Source: Flavobacteriales bacterium | GTDB lineage: Bacteria; Bacteroidota; Bacteroidia; Flavobacteriales_D; Sanyastnellaceae | Direction: 5' to 3' | DNA: 6,691 nt | Assembly (NCBI GenBank): GCA_011524845.1 | Contig: WTJL01000085.1 | Coordinates: forward strand, 1 to 6,691 | Shown here: piece after piece, positions 1-6,668 of the stretch | Numbering within the stretch: the first letter of the stretch is position 1 | Layout: the number at the start of each line of letters is the position of its first letter | The notes under the pieces: generated by a model | What the model was told of the DNA's origin: nothing | What the model saw: only the letters and a program-made list of their open reading frames with translations | Databases searched by the model: none | Program-made: the position numbers and the translations under genes

Positions 1-40
1 ACGAGATTGACGGTTGACCGCCTTTCGAACGCCATCACGC

Positions 41-73
41 AAAAGGGAGGCCCCAGGTGGAGCCTCCCTTTTT
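41..73. terminator. Rho-independent terminator, probably bidirectional
   Basis: A perfect 7-bp GC-rich stem (45-51 GGGAGGC with 62-68 GCCTCCC) closes a 10-base loop. It is flanked by AAAA at 41-44 and TTTTT at 69-73, so transcripts from either strand would carry a hairpin followed by a U run: four U on the minus strand, five on the plus strand. It begins about 21 bases after the pump stop codon, so it fits as the end of the minus-strand operon. The symmetrical form suggests it may also end a plus-strand gene lying to the left, but bases 1-40 are too short to show one. Folding energy was not computed. Confidence 0.88.
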
Positions 74-94
74 CATGCCAAAACTCGAGCGACG

Positions 95-3000
95 TTACAC
101 CTCGCGTCCAGCCCACTTGTACGTGCTGCGTTCAATCCACCAGTACATCACAGGAACAATGATGAGCGTCAAGAAGGTGGCGAACGTCAGGCCAAAGATG
201 ATGGCCCAACTCATCGGCTTCCAGAAAACGTTGTTGTCCCCACCCACGTAGATGTTGGGGTCGTAGTTGGTCACCAAGCCCACAAAATCGATGTTCAATC
301 CGATGGCAAGCGGAAGCAAGCCAAGGACCGTCGTGATGGCCGTCAACAACACCGGACGCAAACGCGTCTTGCCGCCTTGGACGATGGCGTCGTTCACCTC
401 CGAGAAAGGAAGTTTGGTCGCCGCCTCACGCGTCTCGCCTTCCTCCAACCCGAGGGCCTCCCGCCGTCTGGCGCGGAGCAGGTTGGTGTAGTCGATCAAC
501 ACAATGGCGTTGTTCACCACCACCCCGGCCAGCGAGATGATGCCAATCATCGTCATGATGATCACAAACTCCATTTGGAAGATGACGAGCCCAAGCAACA
601 CCCCGATGAGGGAGAAGACCACGCTGAAGCCAATGATGAACGGCGTGGTGACGCTGTTGAACTGGCTGACGATGATCAAGAAAATGAGGAACAGGGCGAT
701 GAGCAACGCCTTGGACAGGAAGGCCATTTCCTTCGCCTGCTCTTCTTGTTGGCCGGTGAATTCCCAGGTCACCGCGGAAGGAATGGTGAGCTCCGCGCCC
801 ATGTCTTCCTGCATGTTGGTGATGATCTCCGTAGGGTTGGCGCCTTCCAACACGTTGGAGGTGATGGTGATGACGCGCTTCAGGTCCTTTCGCTTCACCG
901 CGCTGAACGTCGTGGAACGGCTGGCCGTGGCCACGGCGCTGATGGGCACCTCTTTGATTTGGCCGTCGCTTTGGCTTCGGAAAATCACCTTCTGGTTCAT
1001 CAAGGCGTCGCTGCTGTGGCGGTAGGCTTCGGCGAAGCGCACGTTGATGGGGTAGTCGTCCTCCCCGTCTTTGTACGTGCCCACTTCACGCCCAAACAGC
1101 GCCGTCCGCAAGGTGTACCCAATGTCGCGGGTGCTCAACCCGTACGTCCGTGCCTTTTCGCGGTCGATGACCACCGGCATTTGGGGCTTGCGCTTGTCGA
1201 CGTCAATCTTCAATTCTTCCACCCCGGCGTAATCCTTGGCGCGCAAGTAGCGGAGCACCTCTTCCGAGGCCGTCAACAACTCGTCGTAGTCGTCTCCCGT
1301 CAATTCGAGGTTGATGGGGGCGCCTTGGGGCGGGCCATCTGAATTCTTGGTCACGACCACCTCCGCGTCGGGATATCCCCGCAATTCTTCGCGGATCGCG
1401 CTCAGCACGTCTCCCGTGGAAAGCCCGCGACGGTCTTGGAACTTCACGAAGTTCACCACGATGCGGGCCTTGTGAGGCGTGGGGCCAAGCTGCGGTCCTT
1501 CGTTGGGATCGCTCGTGCCGTTGCCCACGGTGCCAATCACAGAGTTCACGATGAAACTCTCCAACTCGCCCGTTTCAGGATGGGGTCGCTTGAATTCGTC
1601 GCGCTGCAGGACCTCCATGACCTGGACTTCGATGTCCTTGGCCACCTCGTTGGTCTCGGCGAGGTCGGTGCCAATGGGTTTGGACACGAAGATGTTGAGG
1701 TACTGTGGCTGATTGTCTGGGAAGAACAACACCTTGGGTGGGAAGACCCCCATCAACACGATGGACAAGAACAACAGCCCCACCGTGCCCCAGAAGAATG
1801 CCCAAGGACGGCGGCCCCCAAGCACATAGGTCAAGAAGCGCTCGTAAAACGCCTCAAGACGCGGCAAAAACGCGTTTTGGAACTTCAGCGTGGCTGGATA
1901 CAACACGTAGGTGTTGAGCAGCGTCAAGATGCCCGCCAGCGCCAGAATGTTGCCAAGGCCCGTGGCCCCCAAGGCGAGAAACGCCGCGCCCACTGCGACC
2001 AAAATCCCGAACACCATGTGCGTGCGGCGGCGGTTCACGTTCTCTTCTCCCACCTTCATGAAGACGGACGTCAAGACGGGGTTGATGACCAATGCCACAA
2101 ACAGCGACGACCCCAAGACGATGATCAAGGTCATGGGCAGGTAGCTCATGAACTCCCCGATGAGTCCAGGCCAAAGGGCCAACGGCAAGAACGCCGCAAG
2201 CGTGGTGCCAGTCGAGGCGATGATGGGCCACGCCACCTCGCCCACGCCATAGCGGGCGGCTTTCAGCGGACTGTACCCCTCGTCCATCAGACGGTACACG
2301 TTCTCTACCACCACAATGCCGTTGTCGACAAGCATGCCGAGCGCCAACACCAAGGAGAATAGCACCATGGTGTTGAACGTGACCCCCAGAGAGTTGAGGA
2401 TCAAAAAGCTCATGAACATGGAGAGCGGAATGGCCACCCCCACGAAGAGCGCGTTCCGCAAACCGAGGAAGAACAACAGCACCCCCACGACGAGCAGGAC
2501 CCCAAAGATGATGGAGTTCTGAAGCTCCTCCACTTGGGTTTGGGTCATGTCGCTTTGGTCGTTGGTGATGGAGACGTTCAAGTTGCGCGGCAGCACGTTT
2601 TGCTTGGCCTCCTCGATGATGGCGTTGATGGCCGAAGACGCTTCAAGCAGGTTCTCGCCTGCACGCTTCACCACGTCGAGGGACACCACAGGTCGGGAAT
2701 ATTCCCGGGCGTAGCTCTCCTTTTCCTTCTCGACAAACGACACCTCGGCCACGTCGCGCAGGTGCACCGTGAACCCATTCTCCGACTTGATGATGACGTT
2801 TTCCAGCTCTTCGATGCTGGTGAAATCGCCTTCCACTTGCACGCTTCGACGCACGCCATCCACCAGCAGGTCGCCACCCGACACGGTCATGTTCTCCGCA
2901 GCGATGGCGCCGGAAATGTCGTTGAAGCTGACCTGCATGGCTTCTGCCCGCAGGTGGTCCACCTCGATTTCAACCTCGAGGTCGCTGATGCCCTGGATGT

Positions 3001-3580
3001 CGACCTTGCTGATCTGGGGCAAGGCTTCCACCCTGTCTTCGAGGTACTCCGCGTACTTCTTGAGGTCCTGCAAACGGTAGTCGCCGCTGAGGTTGATGTT
3101 CATCACCGGCATGAGCTCGCTGAAGTTGAGCTCCATGACACTGGGGTCGGCGGGGAGGTCGGTGGGGAAGTCGGGGTCGGCCTTGGCCTTGTCCACCGCA
3201 TCCTTCACCTTCCGCAGCGCCTCCGTCGGGGTGACGTCGAAGTTGAATTTGATGTCAATCGCGCTGAATCCCTGCACGCTTGTGGAGGTGATCTCGTCGA
3301 TGCCGGAGATGGTGTTGATTTCCTTCTCCAAGGGGCGCGTGATCAGCTTCTCCATGTTCACGGGGCTGTTCCCGGGGTAGGCCGTGCTGACAAAAATCTC
3401 TGGCACCACAATTTCCGGGAACGCCTCCTTGGGCACTGTGAGGTAGCTGCTGATGCCGGACAGGGTGATGATCGCAATGAGCACGAAGACGGTCGTCTTG
3501 TTTTGGATGCTCAGCGTCGTCAGCCCAAACTCACGCAGCTTTCCTCCTCCCTGAGGGGTCTGGGGGGGGTGTTCACTCAT
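95..3580 (-). CDS. RND efflux pump, inner-membrane permease (AcrB/HAE-type superfamily)
   Basis: This is the proton-driven inner-membrane pump of a tripartite efflux system. From the ATG at 3580 it has 1161 residues, against about 1030-1050 for AcrB. TM1 is at about 28-48, followed by the conserved porter entry (VPKEAFPEIVVPEI, then AYPGNSP) and the first periplasmic loop to about 355. TM2-TM6 lie at about 355-508, TM7 at about 592-612, the second periplasmic loop at about 613-951, and TM8-TM12 at about 953-1148. Two extra hydrophobic segments (about 521-540 and 542-561) sit between TM6 and TM7. The TM4 motif is GMLVDNGIVVVENV, with Asp419-Asn420 in place of AcrB Asp407-Asp408. The TM10 motif is GVVVNNAIVLIDY, with Asn1023 at the AcrB Lys940 position. 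A TTG in the same frame at 3601 would add seven residues and overlap the adaptor gene by 11 bases; I prefer the ATG, 10 bases after the adaptor stop. Neither start has a good ribosome-binding site. A C8 tract spans codons 4-7. The substrate is unknown. Confidence 0.96.
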   Translation of the reverse strand: MSEHPPQTPQGGGKLREFGLTTLSIQNKTTVFVLIAIITLSGISSYLTVPKEAFPEIVVPEIFVSTAYPGNSPVNMEKLITRPLEKEINTISGIDEITSTSVQGFSAIDIKFNFDVTPTEALRKVKDAVDKAKADPDFPTDLPADPSVMELNFSELMPVMNINLSGDYRLQDLKKYAEYLEDRVEALPQISKVDIQGISDLEVEIEVDHLRAEAMQVSFNDISGAIAAENMTVSGGDLLVDGVRRSVQVEGDFTSIEELENVIIKSENGFTVHLRDVAEVSFVEKEKESYAREYSRPVVSLDVVKRAGENLLEASSAINAIIEEAKQNVLPRNLNVSITNDQSDMTQTQVEELQNSIIFGVLLVVGVLLFFLGLRNALFVGVAIPLSMFMSFLILNSLGVTFNTMVLFSLVLALGMLVDNGIVVVENVYRLMDEGYSPLKAARYGVGEVAWPIIASTGTTLAAFLPLALWPGLIGEFMSYLPMTLIIVLGSSLFVALVINPVLTSVFMKVGEENVNRRRTHMVFGILVAVGAAFLALGATGLGNILALAGILTLLNTYVLYPATLKFQNAFLPRLEAFYERFLTYVLGGRRPWAFFWGTVGLLFLSIVLMGVFPPKVLFFPDNQPQYLNIFVSKPIGTDLAETNEVAKDIEVQVMEVLQRDEFKRPHPETGELESFIVNSVIGTVGNGTSDPNEGPQLGPTPHKARIVVNFVKFQDRRGLSTGDVLSAIREELRGYPDAEVVVTKNSDGPPQGAPINLELTGDDYDELLTASEEVLRYLRAKDYAGVEELKIDVDKRKPQMPVVIDREKARTYGLSTRDIGYTLRTALFGREVGTYKDGEDDYPINVRFAEAYRHSSDALMNQKVIFRSQSDGQIKEVPISAVATASRSTTFSAVKRKDLKRVITITSNVLEGANPTEIITNMQEDMGAELTIPSAVTWEFTGQQEEQAKEMAFLSKALLIALFLIFLIIVSQFNSVTTPFIIGFSVVFSLIGVLLGLVIFQMEFVIIMTMIGIISLAGVVVNNAIVLIDYTNLLRARRREALGLEEGETREAATKLPFSEVNDAIVQGGKTRLRPVLLTAITTVLGLLPLAIGLNIDFVGLVTNYDPNIYVGGDNNVFWKPMSWAIIFGLTFATFLTLIIVPVMYWWIERSTYKWAGREV

Positions 3581-3590
3581 GGCTTGCCGA

Positions 3591-4637
3591 TCAAGATTCA
3601 ATAAAGGTCACGCGCTCGCCGTCCACCACACGGGCTGCGCCGCGGTCGATGACGCGGTCGCCGGGCTTCAAGCCTTGCTCGATGAGGAGCATGCCGTCTG
3701 ACACCACGCCGGTTTCAATGGGTTGCTTCGTCGCTTGATCGCCACGCACCACGTAGACGTACTCTTGACCGTTGCCGTCCTGTTGGACAATCGCAGAAGG
3801 AAGGGCCAAGGCGCTGTCCAACGCGAGGTCGGTGATGTTGACCGTGACCACCATGTTGGGCAAGGCACGTGTACCTGCCGGCAAATCCACGGTCAAATCG
3901 ATCGTGCGATTGGCCGCCTCGATGAATTGACCGACGCGACGAACCTGACTGTCGATGGGCTCGAGTCCACGGGCTTCAACGCGCACAGGTTGGCCGGCAC
4001 TCACCGAACCGGCGTAGTGGTCGCTGACCGACGCCCGGATGTACAAGTCGCTCAAGTCCACCACACGCACCACAGGCATGGGAGGCGCGGCCATCTCTCC
4101 GACGTTGACAAACACCCGATCCAACACGCCGCTGAAAGGCGCGCGAATGACCGCTTGGTCGATTTGCTCATCGAGGGTGGCCAGGCTGCGCTTCAAGGCT
4201 TCAAGGCCGGTCTTGGCTTGGAGGTAGTCGACTTCAGAGCCAATCTCCTTCTCCCAGAGACGCTCTTGGCGCTCGAAAAGGGTTTCGGCCAATTCCATCT
4301 GAGTCACCAGCTCCGCACGCTGCTTGGCCAGAACATCGGTGTCGATGCGCACCAACGCCGTGCCTTCATTCACCGTGGCGCCTTCTTCCACCAGCACTTC
4401 GCGCACCACGCCTGGGAAAGCCGCGAGGACGTTGGCGATGCGGTCCGTTTGGACGTTGCCCTGCACCGCAAACGAGTGGGAGAAGGGCGCGGCCTGCACG
4501 GTTTGGACACCCACGCGCGTCAACCGCACATTGGCGGTCTCAGGGGATGCCGTGTCGGACTCCGCAGGAGCGCCGCAGCGCACGAGCAACGCGGTCGCCA
4601 TGGCCACAAGGCCGAGGGGTTTCAAAATCTTCTTCAT
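3591..4637 (-). CDS. RND efflux periplasmic adaptor (membrane-fusion protein, HlyD/AcrA family)
   Basis: This periplasmic adaptor would link the RND pump to the outer-membrane channel. From the chosen ATG it has 348 residues, somewhat short of AcrA. An N-terminal export signal (MKKILKPLGLVAMATALLVRC) ends at Cys21, which suggests a lipoprotein, but Arg20 directly before the cysteine departs from the usual lipobox. The first lipoyl half lies at about 55-99 (PGVVREVLVEEGATVNEGT). An alpha-helical hairpin follows at about 100-162, then the second lipoyl half (VIRAPFSGVLDRVFVNVGE, about 163-181), a beta-barrel domain at about 194-267, and a membrane-proximal domain to the C terminus (EQGLKPGDRVIDRGAARV). 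The ATG at 4637 is chosen because it gives a clean signal peptide and overlaps the upstream stop as ATGA. An ATG at 4682 in the same frame would prepend 15 residues that spoil the signal. No Shine-Dalgarno sequence is visible, so coupled reinitiation is likely. Confidence 0.94.
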   Translation of the reverse strand: MKKILKPLGLVAMATALLVRCGAPAESDTASPETANVRLTRVGVQTVQAAPFSHSFAVQGNVQTDRIANVLAAFPGVVREVLVEEGATVNEGTALVRIDTDVLAKQRAELVTQMELAETLFERQERLWEKEIGSEVDYLQAKTGLEALKRSLATLDEQIDQAVIRAPFSGVLDRVFVNVGEMAAPPMPVVRVVDLSDLYIRASVSDHYAGSVSAGQPVRVEARGLEPIDSQVRRVGQFIEAANRTIDLTVDLPAGTRALPNMVVTVNITDLALDSALALPSAIVQQDGNGQEYVYVVRGDQATKQPIETGVVSDGMLLIEQGLKPGDRVIDRGAARVVDGERVTFIES

Positions 4638-5986
4638 GGTCGTGGATTGGATGCGATGAGGCGCTGCTGGGCAGTGAGCCAAGCGAGTTGCGCGCCGATC
4701 AGATTGCCCTCGGCTTCGAGGAGTTGGTTTTGGGCGGTGTTGAGTTCAAAACTGCTGCGGACACCTTCTTTGTGTCCAAGCTCAATGCGGGTGAGGATGC
4801 GGTTGGCGAGGTCCCGCTGTTCCGTGGCGTTTGCCAGCACCGCTTGGGCGTCCAAAAACGTCGCCCGGGCGTTGTCAAATTCGAGGCGTGCCGCCGACTC
4901 CATTTGGGCGAGACCGGACTCGGCGGTCAGGACGGCAAGTTTGGCCTTTTCCACGCGCTGACGCCCCCCAAAGCTGGTCCAAATCGGCATGTTCACCGAG
5001 AGGCCCACAATCTGTGAGGGGTACCAATTGGCTTGGTCGGCCAAGACTGGAAACTCTGCGTCGCGGAAGGTCTGGGCGCTGTTGGAGTAAAACGCAGCCA
5101 CTTGGGGCAGTCCCTCCGCACGGCGGTTCAGGACGTCCAACTCTGCAAGTGCCAGGTACCGACGCTGTTCTTCGAGCGCTGGATTGGCGTCGAGGTTCAG
5201 GTTGGCGGACACCGCGTCCGACACGGCCACGGACGTGAGCGTCGCCAAGTCGTCGGTCAAGGTCACCGACTCGTCCACGCCAAGTCCACATTGAAACAAC
5301 AGGAGCTTCTTGGTCAAGTCGGCTTGCAACCGAGCCGTTTGAAGCTGCTGGGCGAGGGTTTGGCGTGTCAGCGTCAACTGGTCCGCATCGACCGTCTCCA
5401 CCAATCCTTCTTCGGCCAAGGCCCGCAATTCCTGCTCGGAGGTGGTCACAAGGGCGAGGGCGCGGTCCAACGTCTCGACGTTCGCCGAGGCGGCAAGGGC
5501 GGTCACGTAGGCGTCGGCCACCAGGCGTCGCGTCTCCACTTCCGTGGCATCGACCGCAAGGTTCTTCGCATCTGCGAGGACCTTGGCGGCTTTGACGCCC
5601 ACCAAATAGCTTCCGCTGAACACAAGTTGGGTGGCGTTGATGCCCGCCGTGGCCGATTGTGTGGTTCCAAAGGCGAGTTCCAGCACCAAATCCTCTGGCG
5701 CTGTCGGGTCGAACGACGACGCAGGCACCACCTGGGTGGGGATGTCCAAGAAGTGGTTGACGTCGAACGAGGCGTTCACTTGGGGAAGGCCTGTGGCCAG
5801 CAACTCCTTGATGTCGCGTTGGGCGACGGCGACGTCAATGCGCGCGCGCTGCATCGCATAGGCTTGCTCGACGCCGAGGGTTTGGGCCTGCTCCAGGCTG
5901 AGAGACAGTTGCGCACCTGCCAATGCAGGGAACAACATCGCCGCCCACGCCAGGCCACAAGCCAGTCTAAAGGGTACGTTCATCAT
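4634..5986 (-). CDS. TolC-like outer-membrane efflux channel (OEP family)
   Basis: This is the trimeric outer-membrane exit duct of the efflux system. It has 450 residues, normal for the family. A signal peptide covers about residues 1-25 (hydrophobic core LACGLAWAAMLFPALAGA), with likely signal peptidase I cleavage at AGA/Q. The mature protein has the two-repeat architecture of outer-membrane efflux proteins: repeat one at about 28-235 and repeat two at about 265-445. Both are rich in long Ala/Leu/Gln/Glu helices. The sequence GLPQV occurs at the equivalent place in each repeat (66-70 and 292-296), and each is followed by a strand-like segment (LVFSGSYLVG near 121; LSVNMPIWTSFGG near 329). 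Two consecutive ATG codons (5986 and 5983) could start it. The first overlaps the regulator's stop as ATGA. Its own stop overlaps the adaptor start in the same way. No lipobox is seen, so it is not a lipoprotein of the OprM kind. Confidence 0.95.
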   Translation of the reverse strand: MMNVPFRLACGLAWAAMLFPALAGAQLSLSLEQAQTLGVEQAYAMQRARIDVAVAQRDIKELLATGLPQVNASFDVNHFLDIPTQVVPASSFDPTAPEDLVLELAFGTTQSATAGINATQLVFSGSYLVGVKAAKVLADAKNLAVDATEVETRRLVADAYVTALAASANVETLDRALALVTTSEQELRALAEEGLVETVDADQLTLTRQTLAQQLQTARLQADLTKKLLLFQCGLGVDESVTLTDDLATLTSVAVSDAVSANLNLDANPALEEQRRYLALAELDVLNRRAEGLPQVAAFYSNSAQTFRDAEFPVLADQANWYPSQIVGLSVNMPIWTSFGGRQRVEKAKLAVLTAESGLAQMESAARLEFDNARATFLDAQAVLANATEQRDLANRILTRIELGHKEGVRSSFELNTAQNQLLEAEGNLIGAQLAWLTAQQRLIASNPRP

Positions 5987-6630
5987 GAGGTCGTCAGTCG
6001 TTGGGTTTCGAGGTAAGCCACCCCTTCGGCACTGGCGATGCCGCGGATGTGGTAAGTGAAGAGCGCCTTGAAATGTTCGGCAAGCGGGCGCGACAACGTG
6101 CCGTTCTCCGCTTGACGCACCATGTCCTCCACCAAGGCCAAGTGCAGGTCCGCCACCGCGTCCACGTTCAAGTCCGCGCGGTACATGCCTTGCTCCATTC
6201 CCCTGGTCACGTTGTGCACCACCACGCGGCGGATCATGTTCCGGCGGCGCGCATGGGTGGCTTCAAAGACCTTGGGATAGTACTTCTTCAAGTCGAACAG
6301 CACAGTGGAATTGATGGCCGACAGCATCTTGTGCTTGTTCTCCATCTCCCGCAGGGCCAAATCGATGGCGTTGCCCTCCCCGTTCATCAGGTCGCCCATC
6401 TGCGCTTCCAAGCCGTCGAGGTGGCTGTGCAAGGCTTGAGACACCAAATCGCGTTTGTCCGAGAAGTACTTGTACAGGGTTTTCTTGCTGCAAGCGAGGT
6501 GCCCCGCCAAGTCGTCCATGCTCATCGCCTTGATGCCAAAGCGCCCAAACAATTGGGTGCATCGGTTGCGCAATTCAAGTCCCCGCTCGTCGAGCGGTGG
6601 CGCGTCCATTGTCGGTTGGTCCTGCGTCAT
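5983..6630 (-). CDS. TetR/AcrR-family transcriptional regulator of the efflux operon
   Basis: This is a predicted ligand-responsive repressor of 215 residues, normal for the family. The DNA-binding helix-turn-helix spans about residues 19-63 and carries the family signature (MSMDDLAGHLACSKKTLYKYFSDKRDLV). The rest, about 70-215, is the variable helical ligand-binding and dimerisation domain, and its ligand cannot be predicted. It is the first gene of the operon, and its stop overlaps the channel gene's start (ATGA at 5986-5983). It is therefore cotranscribed with the pump genes and probably autoregulated through the inverted repeat at 6664-6691. The start is uncertain. The ATG at 6630 lies only 8 bases beyond the -7 element, so it would be read from a nearly leaderless mRNA. 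The ATG at 6609 (Met8) would give a leader of about 25 bases, with an AGGA 10 bases before it. Both starts keep the whole helix-turn-helix. Confidence 0.95.
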   Translation of the reverse strand: MTQDQPTMDAPPLDERGLELRNRCTQLFGRFGIKAMSMDDLAGHLACSKKTLYKYFSDKRDLVSQALHSHLDGLEAQMGDLMNGEGNAIDLALREMENKHKMLSAINSTVLFDLKKYYPKVFEATHARRRNMIRRVVVHNVTRGMEQGMYRADLNVDAVADLHLALVEDMVRQAENGTLSRPLAEHFKALFTYHIRGIASAEGVAYLETQRLTTS

Positions 6631-6637
6631 GGGGGCG

Positions 6638-6668
6638 CAAAACTACAACGCGATGCACGCACAGGAAA
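6638..6668 (-). promoter_or_regulatory. Bacteroidota-type promoter of the efflux operon
   Basis: Reading the minus strand, TTTC (6668-6665) is followed after 19 bases by TAGTTTTG (6645-6638). The second element matches the Bacteroidota -7 consensus TAnnTTTG exactly. The first differs by one base from the -33 consensus TTTG, and the spacing lies in the range known for Bacteroides promoters. Transcription would start a few bases downstream, at roughly 6634, almost at the first ATG of the regulator (6630). No better E. coli-type promoter was seen in the 61-base upstream region. The call assumes the organism belongs to the Bacteroidota. Confidence 0.6.

Noticed and set aside
1..40. Possible 3' end of a plus-strand gene entering from the left
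   Set aside because: Stops occur at 8-10 and 15-17, and the terminator is bidirectional, but only two to four codons would be visible, too few to support a gene.
14..1342. Long plus-strand reading frame of 442 codons opposite the pump gene
   Set aside because: It lies wholly antisense to strongly conserved pump sequence. Its product is rich in His, Arg, Asp and Gln with no recognisable domain, typical of a stop-free shadow frame in GC-rich DNA.
1436..2362. Plus-strand frame of 308 codons opposite the middle of the pump gene
   Set aside because: Same low-complexity His/Gln/Arg composition, no domain, and antisense to conserved transmembrane coding sequence.
2695..2706. Perfect 12-bp palindrome GGGAATATTCCC
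   Set aside because: It lies inside the pump coding sequence (residues REYSRP) far from any start. One such palindrome is expected by chance or codon constraint in a window of this size.
3541..3551. Shine-Dalgarno-like GGGAGGAGGAA on the minus strand just inside the pump gene
   Set aside because: No in-frame ATG, GTG or TTG follows at a useful distance. It encodes the Gly-Gly-Gly-Lys before TM1 and is read as ordinary coding sequence.
2534..3604. Plus-strand frame of 356 codons opposite the first periplasmic loop of the pump
   Set aside because: It mirrors the conserved frame of the pump and has no family features or start signal of its own.
3723..4961. Plus-strand frame of 412 codons across the adaptor and channel genes
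   Set aside because: It crosses the antisense of two real genes and encodes an Arg/His-rich product without a recognisable fold.
5033..6016. Plus-strand frame of 327 codons opposite the channel gene
   Set aside because: Antisense shadow of a clear TolC-family gene. The apparent repeats in it merely mirror the channel's helices.
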